DNA of 64,000 nt from Pyxicephalus adspersus (Eukaryota > Chordata > Amphibia > Anura > Pyxicephalidae), in NCBI RefSeq assembly GCF_032062135.1, contig NC_092861.1:3030271-3094270 (forward strand), read 5' to 3'. Each line of letters begins with the position of its first letter. Position 1 is the first letter of the stretch. The notes beneath the pieces are model-generated. The model was not told the DNA's origin and did no database searches. It was given only the letters and a program-made list of their open reading frames with translations. A program made the position numbers and the translations under genes. Positions 46,561 to 58,399 of this stretch are shown here, piece by piece.

Positions 46561-47104
46561 CAAACTCCCTTCCATTACTTGTAGGAGAAGAAGTAAGGCT
46601 CGTGTTTTTTCCTCTCTTTCATTCCAGTGCTGCTGTCTTAATGCATGTCCATGGCATTTGTCCCCATTTGTAGTGTTGGATTCCACCATGTGCCATGATC
46701 TTGATGATCTTCCATCAACCCAAACATCACTACAGAACACAGCAACCTCATACGGGTCTGTAGAAGAAACCATGATGTGTGGTTGCTTTTGATGAAATGA
46801 CAAAGACATTGACAAAGGCTTCTGGGGATGAAACATACGAAAGGTAGGAGACGTGGGCTACCAGAGAGGTGAGTTTGATACAAGGGGCTGCCATTTTCTT
46901 TTCCTAAAGTTAGAGTTAAAGCATATCTCAGAACTCAACCCATTCCCAATCATAACTTGTTCCACCTGAATGCTCATGGTGGTGCCCCTCTCTTCCTTGA
47001 TTTATTTTGGAAGAACAGTGCCATGATGAAACCCTTTCATGGAGGGGGGTCCATGCTCTCTTCATTCACTGTATGTCCTCACTCTTTAGGGGGACATTGG
47101 GCAT
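46561..47104. other. no recognisable gene
   Basis: The region after the minisatellite carries overlapping frames of 60-107 codons on both strands, without family similarity. No repeat structure is seen. Confidence 0.4.
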
Positions 47105-47240
47105 TATTCAACATAGTTACCTAATAACATAGTCAGGTTGAAAAAAAGAAATAAAGCCTTCAAGTTCAACAGAGGAAAAACATATCCCAGATATAAACCC
47201 TATATACATAAATGAGGAAGGCAAAAAAGGAAGACTGAGG
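47105..47240 (+). repeat. interspersed frog-type repeat fragment
   Basis: Contains 'acatagttacctaataacat', 'tcaggttgaaaaaa', 'gccttcaagttcaac' and 'aaatgaggaaggcaaaaaa' in that order. I recognise this as a widely dispersed amphibian repeat. I cannot give the family name with confidence. Confidence 0.6.
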
Positions 47241-47579
47241 ACTTCTTGTAGCAACGAGGACTGAAGGAAACAACTAACTTTGCTTGTTTTACTTTAAAAC
47301 CTTCAAGAGGGACCAAGTCTGAACTTTCAATTTCCCTTATATTTACCAAAAAGGGAGGGCTTGTGTCAATCAAAGTACCATTTGTTCTCCAGTTGCCAAA
47401 GCCTTATTTTCTAAACTATTCAGATCTGATGACAATTAAACCAAAATTTCCAATATGTCTAATCCAACGATTGGTTTCGTTATCATCCTCTGATGTTTCG
47501 TTATAGAGAATATACTCGTAGATGTATGGGAACCATCACATAAGTCTAATGTTTTCATGGACAGACCCACATACAATCT

Positions 47580-47840
47580 CCGTACTTATCAGGTGTATTA
47601 TGCTCCTGTCGAATTTCAGGATGACATCATTTGTTATTCATTATTCATAATTATTCTCTTTTGGTAATCTGCAGATTACACTTGTTTTGCTTCCCCACCT
47701 GGCCCAAGACCTGTTGGAAAATTATTTTTCTATTGCGATAATTGTTATAATTATGGTTGATTGAACATGGTCTGATATTATTTCAGGCTATTTGGTTGAC
47801 TCATTTTGTTTTGAACTGGTTTAGTGGATAGCTGCTGCTA
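47580..47840. other. candidate conserved non-coding element
   Basis: Unique AT-rich sequence with many core homeodomain or POU-like words (ATTCATTATTCATAATTATTC, GGTAATCTGCAGATTAC, GATAATTGTTATAATTATGG). 'GTAATCTGCAGATTAC' is a perfect 16-bp palindrome. No transposon signature or tandem structure is seen. Confidence 0.35.
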
Positions 47841-49439
47841 CAGTATGAATCTGAACATGTTTCACACCCTCCAATTACATTTTCTCTGGATAAGCAACAG
47901 CTAGATGAGTTTGGATTGATTGGCAGAAAGTCCAGTGGTCCACCAAACTTGGTCAAGTATAGCAAGTTATATATTAGTTAAACATTACGGGTCCATCACT
48001 TCCATGGTAGTAATGGTAAAATGCATTTGTGCGTCTTGCCAACCCTGAACATAAGTAATATTAAAAGAAACATTGGGAGAAACAGAGGTCATGCAAATAA
48101 AGTATATTTACTGAAGATAGTCTCAGTCAGTAACAGTAACAAATTTACAACAATACAGAAAAATGAGGCCATGTAATGGCATTAGACAGCTTAAAGCTTG
48201 ACCAACAAATAGCTCAAAGAGCATTCTTTGCTCATCAAATCCATAATTACAATACAATACAAACCTTATTTGCTCTTTTCTCACAATTGTTCCTTTAATA
48301 TGAATTATGAATATATAGTTGTAGAGGTAGAAGGAGGCCATGGTAGACTATCAACTTGATCCTCCTGCAGGATGGCCATGTTATAGATGGAGATGGCTTG
48401 GAGTCAATGGCTGTCCCCATTTCACCAAGCCAATCATCAAGCACTAGCACTTTTTGGAAAGGGGAGTGAGTGACATCCTAACCCATACCCATATGTACCA
48501 GTTGGTTGGTCCCAACAGATGAGCATAGTGGTGCACGAGGTAAGGAAAGATGACTATGTACCGGTGGCAAGGTGGACAATAAACCAATGTTGTCCTGATG
48601 ATCTTCTTGAGCACAGGATTATTTTAAAGGGTAATTTCAGTTTCTCAATAATGCAAATGCAATTGTGAACTTCTAAATCCTGGGTAATGAGCCACCTAAC
48701 TTTACGCTATGCACTTTAACTGAATAAAGTGCTCTTCTGGAAATGTTGAGGGCCACATTTGAGGTTTAAGACATATTCTGTGGTCCAAGGGATGACACTG
48801 AGAGAGGATTTCTGCATGAAACAGATATTTACCCACCAGTCAAGCGATCTGTTCTACCATTGGCTCCTAATTAAGCTCCACCATTGTCACCCTGTGACAT
48901 GGGCTACACATGGTATGTGGAGGCTACAACTAGACTTTTTAAAACACATTACACAAACATGATCCACTGTTGTCACCTTTGTAATGCCATACGGCCATTT
49001 CTGAGATGTATGTAGACAGGAAAGGGGTACAGGAGGTCTCCCTCTTAGACAGTTGTTACCAGAACATGTCCTGATGGAAGGTTTCCGGTCATGTTTGTCT
49101 TGGTGATGGTGGTCCTGAAGACCTTACAGTGATATCTTAAGAAGTATCACAATGATGACCTCCCAAGTGTTGGGTGTTCAGTGCATGGTGGGCTGAAACA
49201 ATCCAAGGAAGCAGTCAAATTGCACTGTGTGGTCCTGTTTCCAGCAACATGTAGGTCCCTTTTCTAGCAAGAGGTCCACTCAAGTTCAGATGGAGCCTGG
49301 AGGACACCATACACACCATGTTCTCCCCCGGGCATCTTCATGCACGATGGTTCTGGCTACAGAGTGAAGCAAAACCATCACCAGGATGACAACTATACAA
49401 ACACTTTAGCTTGCTCTGACATAATCTGAATAGTGAACA
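47841..49439. other. no recognisable gene
   Basis: Intergenic DNA. Frames at 48.1-48.3 kb (minus, 72 codons) and 48.76-48.96 kb (plus, 67 codons) have no supporting features. Phrases such as 'atgatcttcttgagcaca' occur once only. Confidence 0.4.
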
Positions 49440-50580
49440 ACTAACAATGAAGCTGTGGAAAGTTCTATTGTTCACCCGAGGAGCAAAATAGGAAGTCTTG
49501 GCTTAAGTAATCACCTTGAGTATTGGACATCTACCAATGAGGCAAAGGAAAGTTCTAATCTGGACTGGAGGTGGAGAGGAGGGTTTCCGGAGATTGAAGC
49601 CTAAGGTTATCACCGTGCATGGCTTGCCCTTGGAGTGCACTCAGTAGATGGTAGGAGGGGATCAAGGAACTTGGTGCCTAAAGTCATCACCATGGATGGT
49701 GGAAAGAAGGTTTCCTTAAAGTGATGGAACAGGTGTTCTTGGAGTTTGAGACCTAAGATGATCACCATGGATGGCTTGCCCTTGCAGTGTTCTCAAGAGA
49801 TAGAAAAAGGGTTTCTAGCAATTGTGAACCAATGTGATCACCTTAGTTGGCTTGCCCCTAAGATGGCCCACAGCAGCACATGTTATGGCTGACCTAGAAA
49901 GACACTTCCTCCAGCATCTCTGCTCTTACTTCCACCTTATCTGGATCACCCTGGTAGGCTTGGCTTTATAGTGCACTCAGGTAATAGTAAGAGGGATTCT
50001 GGGAGTTTTGTGCCTTGGGTCATCACTGTGGATGGCTATCCCTTAAGATGCACTCAGGAGGTGGACAGGAGGTTTCCCAAGATTGAAGCCTAAGGTGATC
50101 ACCGTGGATGGCTTTCCCTTAAGATGCACTCAACAGATGGAAAGGGGGTTTCCCGAGATTGAAACCTAAGGTGATCACCATGGATAGCTTTTCCTTGGAG
50201 TGCACTCAGAAGGTGGTAAGAGGGGTTCCAGGAGTTTGATGCCTAAGGTCATCACCATGGATGGCTTGCCCTTAGAATGTACTCAGAAAATGGAAACGGG
50301 GTTCCCAGAGTGTAAGGCCTAGGGTCATCACTATGCATGGTGGAAATGAGGTGTCCTAAAATTGAAGCCTAAGTGGATCACCCTGGTTGGCTTGCTCCTA
50401 AAGTACCTTCAAGTGATGGAACACAGGGTTTTCGAAACTTGAAGCCTAAGGTGATCACCATGGGTTGGCTTGCCCTTGGAGTGTTTCCAAGAGATAGAAA
50501 AGAGGTTTCTAGCAGTTGAGAACAAATGTGATCACCTTAGTTGGCCTGCCCTTAAGTTGGCCCATATCAGCGCATGTTAT
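49440..50580. repeat. minisatellite, about 80-90-bp unit, 12-13 copies
   Basis: The unit is 'gaagcctaaggtgatcacca', 'tggatggcttgcccttggag', 'tgcactcagtagatgg', 'aagggggtttcc-gaga'. The 'catggatgg-ttgccctt' anchor recurs throughout. Its edge block 'agcacatgttatggctgacc' with 'cacttcctccagcatctctg' occurs at 49874-49940 and again from about 50573, so part of the array was duplicated as a 0.7-kb unit. Confidence 0.9.
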
Positions 50581-50929
50581 GGCTGACCTAGATGGACACT
50601 TCCTCCAGCATCTCTGCTCTTACTTCCACCTTATCTACATCCACTTCCACAGAGTACTCTTTTCCCACTAAGCCCGCCAAGAATCCAATGTTTGAAGCTC
50701 ATGTCCTCCTAAGTTATTTCTTTATACATTATGCTGCCCATGTGTTTTACAGGGGGCAGTCCCTATGTTCTATCAGTAGTGGGGAACTTTATGCCTTGTA
50801 TTGTCACCAAGAAAGGTGAAACCAAAATAGTATTTTTGTCACCAAAACAGGAAGGGACAAGAAATCAAGAGATGGAGACATGAGCCAGAAATAATGCTTG
50901 GGGCTAATCGTGGTGGGGTTTTGTTGTGT

Positions 50930-51800
50930 TGATGGTGATTTATGGGGTGTTGTTGCTTTTCAGGTTTACAGGTAGGCATATGTGAGTGGGGTTAAGGGGT
51001 ACAGGTGGGTGGGCATTTAAAATCAGGTAATAATTTTTGGGTGTGGTTAAAGGGATACAGGTAATAATTTGAGGGTGGGGTTAAGGGATACAGGTAATAA
51101 TGTGTGAGTGGGGTTTAAGTGTGGTACAGGTTAAAATTTATGGGATAGGGTTGAGAGGGACAAGTGGGAATTTGTGAGTGCGGTTAAGGGGTAGAGGTAA
51201 TAATTTTTGCGTGGGGATTGATAATCAGGTAATAACTTGGAGGTGGCGTTACAGGATACAGGTAACAATTTGTGGGTGGGGTTTAAAGGGTACAAGTTAT
51301 ATTTTGTGGGTGGGGGTTGACAGTCACAGGTAGGCATTTGTGAGTGGAGTTCACGGGTACAGGTGGTAATTTGTTGGTGGGCATTGAGAATCAGGTAATA
51401 TTTTGTGGGTGAGGTTAAGGGATATAGGTGATAATTTGTAGGCGGTGTTAAGGTATACAGGTAAAAATTTGTGGGTGGGTTTAAGAGATACAGGTTATTA
51501 GTTATGGGTGGGGTATGAGGGGTACAAGTGAGGATTTGCAGAGTAGGTTGTATAAAGGGATGGGATATGATTCTGAGAGGTAGTTGGGGATGAAGGGGTA
51601 CAGATAATAATCGGGGGTGGGGTTTATGGGGTACAGGTAATGATTTGTGTGTGGGGTTTAGGGATACAGGTAGTAATTTGCAGGTGGGGTTTGAGGGGTA
51701 CAGGTGAGGATTTGCAGAGTAGGTTGTATAAAGGGATGGGATATGATTCTGATGGTACATGCCTGATGTCATGAGATGGGATATGATGTGTGAGGTACAT
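50930..51800. repeat. G-rich minisatellite, about 42-bp unit, about 20 copies
   Basis: The unit is 'ggggtacaggtaataatttg', 'tgggtggggttaag'. Two longer blocks containing 'gaggatttgcagagtagg' and 'gggatgggatatgattctga' at 51526 and 51705 are identical over almost 50 bp, evidence of a recent internal duplication. A 213-codon open frame on the minus strand is the translation of this repeat (NPTHKLLPVS-like periods), not a gene. The strand asymmetry (G-rich on +) is strong. Confidence 0.95.
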
Positions 51801-52404
51801 TGGGGATGTGAGGGGTATATATTATTAGTTTCAAGGTGAGGGATATAGTATAAGGGAGCCTAAGGGGGTGTCATGAGGTGTGATATGAAATAGCTTTGTT
51901 TTTGGTGGGGCAACTAAAATCTTGCTGGGGGGACACTGATTTGTAGTTCTAGTTAGATTGCCCCCAGAATCACCCAAAAGCTAAATCCCACCACTCCAAC
52001 CACCAATTATCACTACCAAGAAAAGTTTTGAGATTTATGGTCACATGACCCAAAAGAAAATACTTATACATTTTATAATACAATTTTTTGATTCAACCCT
52101 TTGGAATACAATTTTAACATGTTGGGGCTGTGATTGCCCAATCTGCGGGGCTTTGAATTCACAGCTACTTTACTATAGGGGGTGCTTGTATCATTGTCAA
52201 AGGTGAGATTTCCCAAGTTCAAAGATAAAATCCTTCCTGCCCAGTCTCTAGAACAAGAAGTATAGAGAAATCTCCCCAATGAGGGCAGATAATCTGAGAG
52301 TCCCATGCCAGAGAGTAAAGGCTTCTGTATCACCACTAGAGGGCACCACAGGCCAGGATAGCCAGAGGTGCCTAGAGGTCATGGCTAACCAGTGAATAAT
52401 TTGT
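51801..52404. other. no recognisable gene
   Basis: Intergenic sequence between two repeat tracts. An 87-codon minus-strand frame at 52073-52336 has no recognisable family. 'caccactagagggcaccac' at 52330 resembles the end of a worn repeat. Confidence 0.4.
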
Positions 52405-52470
52405 AAACCTATTTAATGTACAGCGCTGCGTAATATGTTGGCTCTATATAAATCCTGTTTAATAATATTT
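52405..52470 (+). mobile_element. L2-like LINE tail fragment
   Basis: Contains 'cctatttaatgtacagcgct', 'gcgtaatatgttggctctat', 'ataaat', the conserved 3' end of the family at 25690-26010, followed by an A/T-rich tail. Only the last 60 bases or so are present. Confidence 0.75.
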
Positions 52471-52849
52471 ATAATAAAACCAGGAAAATATCATTTTTTA
52501 AAAATTATCTGGAGATTTTGGAGAATGGAACAGTTGAAAATGTTTTTTTTTATTATTGGAGCTTTGCAGATATTTAGATGGAATTATAGAATTTTTAACA
52601 TGGTTCGGTAATGATACCCTCTATGCTACAAACTCCATGTGTCCTCTCTGTAGGTTTCTATTACCATTCAGTTCATGTTTCAGTGTACATTTGCTATGTG
52701 ATGTTCCTTATTTCCAGCAGAGGGAGCCCTTATCATATACCAACATCCACTGATTGACCTTGATGTTACTTATAGCCCTAGTGGCAAAAATTGGGCCCCT
52801 TTGCACCTAATATTTGCTGGTGGGGCCCCACTGTTATTGTTTCTTTTGT

Positions 52850-54070
52850 CTGGGTGCTAACTCAAAAATACTTTTTGTACATTTAAATATATTGTTGTAC
52901 TATATTATTTCCTGTTGTGGGGTTTATTGTTATTATTATTTGATCCCTCTTTTTATCTCTTTTTATATATTTTAAATAATCTCTTATTATATATGGCCAT
53001 TGGTAATGCGCGGCACCTGAGTCCGTCTATTTAAGAAGATTCACTTCTGTTATGGAGGCTTATTATAAAAAAATAAAAAAAAACACTGCATAGTTTGCTT
53101 TTTTTTCGAGGGGGGGATAAAAAAAAATAAAGTTATTTATGGTATTTATAATACCCATTGGATTACAACAAAGATTTTTGCTTTATATTTATAATTGTAA
53201 TTTTTTCAGTATTTTATTGCATAATAGGCTTTTTTGTGCAAATACTTTTGGCAATGCCTTGTACAGGTTTTAATATTTTAAACAGGTCAGATTATACAAT
53301 AATAACAGTAAAACATTTTTTATAAAGAACACATCAAATCAGAAAAAATGATTAAAAATTTAATTAAATTATATGTTTATAAAAATATTTTGTATGATGT
53401 CCTTTTATTATAAAAAAAATATATCTCTATATAAGAAAATAATAAAGTAAAGGAATATGAATATAGTCTGCAGAAAAATATATATTTTTACAAAACAATA
53501 TTGTCATAAAAAAAGCCTAATCACCCCCACACCCAAAAAAAGGAAACAATGTTTGTGTTACTCTGTTATCTTCAGTATTGTCTAATAAACAAGCCACATG
53601 TAGAATAATATTAATAGGAGGACATAGCACTAAGAGGACAGGAGTGGCAAAAAATTAATGTAAATTTTTATTGCATTTTTTGAATTATTAATATGAGACA
53701 CATTATTATTATTTTTATTATAATTAAACTGTTTTTTTTTTTCAGCACCAACATCGTATGCAGTGCTGTACAATAAATGATAGAATAAATCATACAAACA
53801 CAATTAGAATAAGACATTTTTATTCCATTGATATTATATTTTCCTACACTAACACTTGTTTATCCAGAAAAAAATAATTTTTTTGACTAAAGATTGCAGC
53901 AAATAAAAATTGTCTAAAAAAAAAAAAAAAATTTTACAAAACAATTCTGCAAAAAAAACATAAAAAAACATACAATTGCCAAATGGGGTGTAAATGTAAA
54001 AATAACCCTGGATTATAACAATACATAGGCAGAAATGGTAAAAAAAACTATTTTGTAAAAATAAAAATGT
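52850..54070. other. very AT-rich DNA with homopolymers
   Basis: Base composition drops to perhaps 20-25% GC, with many A and T runs and TAATAA or TTATTA words. A reversed L2-like tail ('agcaccaacatcgtatgcag', 'tgctgtacaataaatgatag') is present at 53744-53783. From 53870 the sequence begins to show the A-rich unit repeated further right ('caattgccaaatggggtg'). No gene is visible. Confidence 0.7.
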
Positions 54071-54074
54071 TGCA

Positions 54075-54150
54075 TCTGTTCAAATTATTATTATTATTAT
54101 TATTATTTATATTATTATTATTATTATTATTATTAATAATAATAAACAGT
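54075..54150. repeat. (ATT)n/(TTA)n microsatellite
   Basis: A run of about 20 TTA or ATT triplets with one or two interruptions lies immediately at the 3' tail side of the inverted L2-like element. L2 tails often end in short tandem repeats that expand in this way. Confidence 0.9.
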
Positions 54151-54154
54151 ATAT

Positions 54155-54400
54155 AGGACCAACATAATACACAGCGCTGTACATTAAATAGGGGTTGCAA
54201 ATGACCGACAGATACAGACAGTGATGCAGGAGGAGGAGAGGACCCTGCCCCGAAGAGCTTACAATCTAGGAGGTGGGGGAAGTATCACACAATAGGAGGG
54301 GGGAGTGGAGTGGTGGGAAGTAGTGAGGGTTTCAAAAGACAGAAGAAGACGGGTAGGTAAGGTTAAAAAATTGACATCGTTTCGTAAAGATGTCAAAGAA
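54155..54400 (-). mobile_element. L2-like LINE 3' end, inverted copy
   Basis: The reverse complement matches 25790-26000: a C/T-rich stretch with 'ctattgtgtgatacttcccc', then 'agattgtaagctcttcgggg', 'tctgtatctgtcggtcattt', 'taatgtacagcgctgtgtat', 'tatgttggtcc'. In the minus-strand frame the translation keeps 'SYCVILPPPPRL', identical in style to the + strand copy. The ORF2 C-terminal block is missing or decayed. Confidence 0.8.
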
Positions 54401-55350
54401 AAAAAAAAACAATTTTGTAAAAAACAAAAAACAGTACAATAGTCAAATAAAAAGACCAATAGTGGGAATGTAAAAATGATTGAGGAACTTATTTGTCGTG
54501 CACAGTGCCCTGACCTCAATCCCACTGAACACCATTAGGATCAATTGTGAAAAATCCAAAGATTCCAGAAAAAGTAAAAACACAAAAAAAACAGTAAACA
54601 GTAAACAGTAAAAAAAAAAAAACCAGTAAAATTAAATTGCCAAATAAACAGACTAGTTGTGGAATTGTTGTGGGGTATAAAGGTATGGAAATTGATTATC
54701 TAACATGCTCATATAGGTGTAAGGTGTCCATATGTGAGGTCCAGATAATGGTGTCACCAGTTTGGTGAGGAGGAACTCTGCGCAGAGCCCTGAACCCAAC
54801 CCTACTGAACACCTTTGGGATGAATTTGGAGTTTTGGATGAGCTACTACATATGTAAAAATATAAATGACATCTTTTTGTAAAGATTTCAAAGAAAATAC
54901 AAACAATTTTGCAAAAAAGTAAAAAAAAAATTATAGTAAAAACAGCACAAATACCAAATAAACAGACCAGTAGTGTGAATGTAAAGCACAAATATATTCA
55001 TATAGTATAAAGGTACGTGGACAGAAACAGAACATAGAAACAGAACACAGAACATAGAACATCAAGCTCATATGGAGTGATGGTCAGGTGTCAAATTGAC
55101 ATCATTCTTTCCAAAGATTCCAAAGAAATTTTAAAAAATTAGCATAAAAAGAAAAAAAAAATAAAGTAAAAAAAAACAGAATGATTGCCAAATAGAGCAA
55201 ATATGGGAAGGTAAACATTGCTCTGGTCCAGCAGGTATATAAAGATACAAAATCATTACAATAAAAAAAAGTAACAATTGACAAAAAAAAATGAAAATGT
55301 GACAATTTTTTGTAACAAAAAGGAATAAAAGCCCCCTGTGTATTCCCTGC
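54400..55350. repeat. composite A-rich tandem array carrying Tc1-like pieces
   Basis: A unit containing 'attgacatc-tttcgtaaag', 'atttcaaagaaa', A-runs, 'caattttg-aaaaaa', 'gccaaataaacagaccag' and 'tagtgtgaatgtaaa' recurs at about 54370, 54865 and 55096. Two of the intervals also hold short Tc1-like 3' pieces (SPDLNP region) at 54490-54540 and 54745-54850, the latter with 'gtgtcaccagtttggtg'. The array links the AT-rich zone to the Tc1-derived array that begins at 55.9 kb. A and T homopolymers make open frames K/F-rich and meaningless. Confidence 0.75.
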
Positions 55351-55860
55351 AACAGTGCAAAAGCAGGAATATCACGTATCCCATTGTGCCATAGGTTCAG
55401 ATTTTGCCGCAGCTGAAGAATAGAAGTGCCGGTGACCGCTGGGTTTATAGGTCAGACAGAGTTAATTTTTGTAGCTTCCATGTTTGCCTGCAAGAATGAT
55501 AAAACATTAAATAAACCAGAACATACAATATACAGAGCGGCGTATTGACTTGTGGACAATTTGTGCCTATAAAACAGAAGACAATGAGAAGGAGGAATAA
55601 TGTAATAAAATATTGTTTACTATTGCTTCCATTGTTAGAGGTCAGGGTGTACATGTCAGATCAGGCGCTGTTTGCTTTGTGACCAGGAGGGGGCGATGTG
55701 TGGCCACTCTCGATTCACTGAACACATGAAGAATGAATTTGCTTAGATGAAAATACAGAATAATGTGATATGAAATGTGGTCACAGATCAGAGTGCTGCA
55801 TGTACCTCATGGGGTCCTTGGTACAGGTCCAAGGGTACTTCTGTGTGATGTAAAAATGGT
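55351..55860. other. no recognisable gene
   Basis: Intergenic sequence between two repeat arrays. It contains 'ccaggagggggcgatg' near 55684, an end typical of some vertebrate repeats, but nothing that can be named. Confidence 0.4.
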
Positions 55861-55869
55861 TTGTGGTTA

Positions 55870-58205
55870 TATTAAACAAAAAAGCTGACCTTTATGGGGC
55901 CAATCGTCAGGTAGGTGTCCAAGCCATGACTTGGTTTGACTTGTCTGGTTTGGAGGAACTTGAGTGTCCCTCACAGAGCCCTGACCTCAACCCTATGGAA
56001 CACCATTGGGATGAATTGGAATGGTTGGCCAGATCTTCTTCTGTACCATCAGTACCTGACCTCACCAATGGGGCGAATTCCCACAGACACCCTCCAAAGT
56101 CTTGCAGAAAGCCTTCTCAGAAGAGCAAAGAAGGCCATAACTATATGAAGAATTGACATAATAATGCTCATGGTTTGGACTGAGATGCCCAACAAGCTCA
56201 CATGGATGTGATAGTCAGCTGTCCAAAGTCAGGTCCATAAAGACATAATGGGACTAGGTTGGTGTGGAGGGACTTGAGTGTCCTACACAGACCCCTGACC
56301 TCAACCCTACTGAACTTCGTTGAGATGAATTGGAATGGTGAGCCAGATCTTCTTCCCCAACATCAGCACCTGACCTCACGAATGACTGCAAAGTCCTACA
56401 GACACCTTCCAAAATTTTTTAGAATGCCTTGTAAGAAGAGTAGAGGTTGTTATAAAGGCAAATCCATAATAATGGCAATGGTTGGAACATCCAACAAGCT
56501 CACGTAGGGTTAATGGTCAGGTGTCCAAGCTGGGTCTATAATAGCATGGTTTGACCAGTCTGGTTTGGAGTCCTGGCCTCAACCCCACTGAACACCTTTG
56601 TGATGAATTGGAATGGTGAGCAAGGTCTTCTCCTCCAACATCAGCACCAATGGGCACAACTGCCCACAGACACCCTCCAAAATCTAGAACTCTTTTCAGA
56701 AGATTGGAGACTGTTGTACATGGAAAGACTGGCAACTTTAGAAAAATGGCCGTTGTTATGAAATGGGAACTCCAAGAAACTCTTATTGGTGTGATGGTCA
56801 GGTGTTCAAGCCTGGTCCATAATAACATGGTCTGACCAGTCTGGTTTGGAGGAACTCGCATGGCCCACACAGAGACCTGACCTCAACCCTACTTGAACAC
56901 ATTTGTGATGAATTTGAATGGTGATCCAGGTCTTCTCATCTAACACCCGTACCTGACTTCACTAATGGACTCAAAATCCTATGGACACCTTCTAAAATCT
57001 TATGGGAAGCGTTAACAGAAGCGTAGAGCATGTTTTAGGGGACAACTCCAGAGAAGTGACCATGGTTTGGGAATGGAACATCCAACAAGCTTATATTGGT
57101 GTGATGGTCAGCTGTCCAAAGCCAGGTCCATAAAGACATGGGGTCACCAGTGTGGTGTGGAGGAAATCAGGTTTCCTGCACAGAGCCCTGACCTCAACCC
57201 TACTGAACACTGTTGGGATAAATTGGAATGGTGAGCCAGGTCTTCTCCTCAAACAACTGTAACTGACTTCACAAATGCAGGCAAATTCCCACAGACACCT
57301 TCAAAAATCTTGTGGAACGCCTTACGGTCACGTAGGGTTGATGGTCAGCTCTACATAGCCAGGTCCATAAAGATATGGCGGCACCAGTTTGGTGGGAAGG
57401 AACTCGAGTATCCTGCAAAGAGCCCTGAACTCAGCTTTTCTGAACACCTTCAAAATCGCAAGCCAGGTCTTCTCATCCAACATCAGTACCTGACCTCACC
57501 AATGGGGACAAATGCCCATGTTGTGACCAGCTGGATGTGGAGGAAGTCAAGTGTCCTGCACAGAGCCCTGACCTCAACCTTACTGACCACCTTTAGGGTG
57601 AATTGGAATGGTGAGCTAGGTTTTCTCCTCCAACAACAGTAACTGACTTCACAAATACAGGCAAATTCCCACAGACATCTTCAAAAATCTTGTAGAACGC
57701 CTTCCGCTCACGTAGGGTTGATGGTCAGCTCTACATAGCCAGGTCCATAAAGATATGGCGGCACCAGTTTGGTGGGAAGGAACTTGAGTCCTGAACTCAG
57801 CTTTTCTGAACACCTTCAAAATCGCAAGCCAGGTCTTCTCCTCCAACATCAGTACCTGACCTCACTAATGGGGACAAATGCCCATGTTGTGACCAGTTGG
57901 GTGTGGAGGAAGTCACGTGTCCTGCACAGAGCCCTGACCTCAACCCTACTGAATACTTTTGGGGTGAATTGGAATGGTGTGCCAGAATATAGCAACACCA
58001 GTTTGGTGGGAAGGAACTTGAGTCCTGAACTCAGCTCTTCTGAAAACCTTCACAATGGTGAGCCAGGTCTTCTCATCCAACATCACCAATGGGGACAAAT
58101 GCCCATGTGGTGACCAGTTGGGTGTGGAGGAACTTGAGTGTCCTGCACCTCAACCCTACTGACCACCTTTGGGATGAATTAGGATGGAGAGCCAGGTCTT
58201 CTCCT
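55870..58205 (+). mobile_element. tandem array of Tc1-like transposase 3' ends
   Basis: At least eleven segments derived from the end of a Tc1-like transposase gene follow each other in the same orientation. The SPDLNP-region anchor ('cctgacctcaaccctactga') lies near 55980, 56296, 56576, 56878, 57189, 57425, 57567, 57790, 57934, 58027 and 58141. The first copy still reads CPSQSPDLNPMEHHWDE with the catalytic Glu intact (55998-56000). The others are frame-broken. The first five are spaced about 280-316 bp and include the 3'-terminal phrases 'ggaatgg-acatccaacaag' and 'gtgatggtcag-tgtccaa'. From 57187 the period becomes 380 bp with two unequal monomers per unit. Confidence 0.85.
57187..58130 (+). 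repeat. 380-bp higher-order repeat within the Tc1-derived array
   Basis: The phrase 'cgtagggttgatggtcagct' begins at 57331 and again at 57711; 'aactgacttcacaaat' and the following bases show the same 380-bp offset. Copy 1 is about 57187-57566 and copy 2 about 57567-57934 with a 13-bp deletion near 57790. A third, shortened copy runs to about 58130. Copies 1 and 2 are more than 90% identical, clearly younger than the 300-bp monomers to the left. Confidence 0.85.
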
Positions 58206-58399
58206 CCACCATCAGTCCCTCAAGATTCCCTGGTGTGATATTTTCAGAAGAAGGGGTAAAATTGCCCAGTTTGCCTCTGGTTGGTCTATATCATGCCCCC
58301 CTCCCCCGTCCTGCTCTTCCTTCCACTGAACCTCATACGTCTTCACTCCATGTGACCTGGCGGGTAATCCCCGCGTGTGATCCGCAGTTGGATGTTTGC

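Noticed and set aside
51131..51772. 213-codon open frame on the minus strand
   Set aside because: It is a translation of the 42-bp minisatellite, with visibly periodic Pro/Thr/Leu/Tyr-rich sequence, and no domain.
55863..56156. A functional Tc1-like transposase gene
   Set aside because: Only the C-terminal part is open. The DNA-binding domain and the first two catalytic acids are absent, and the following copies are frame-broken.
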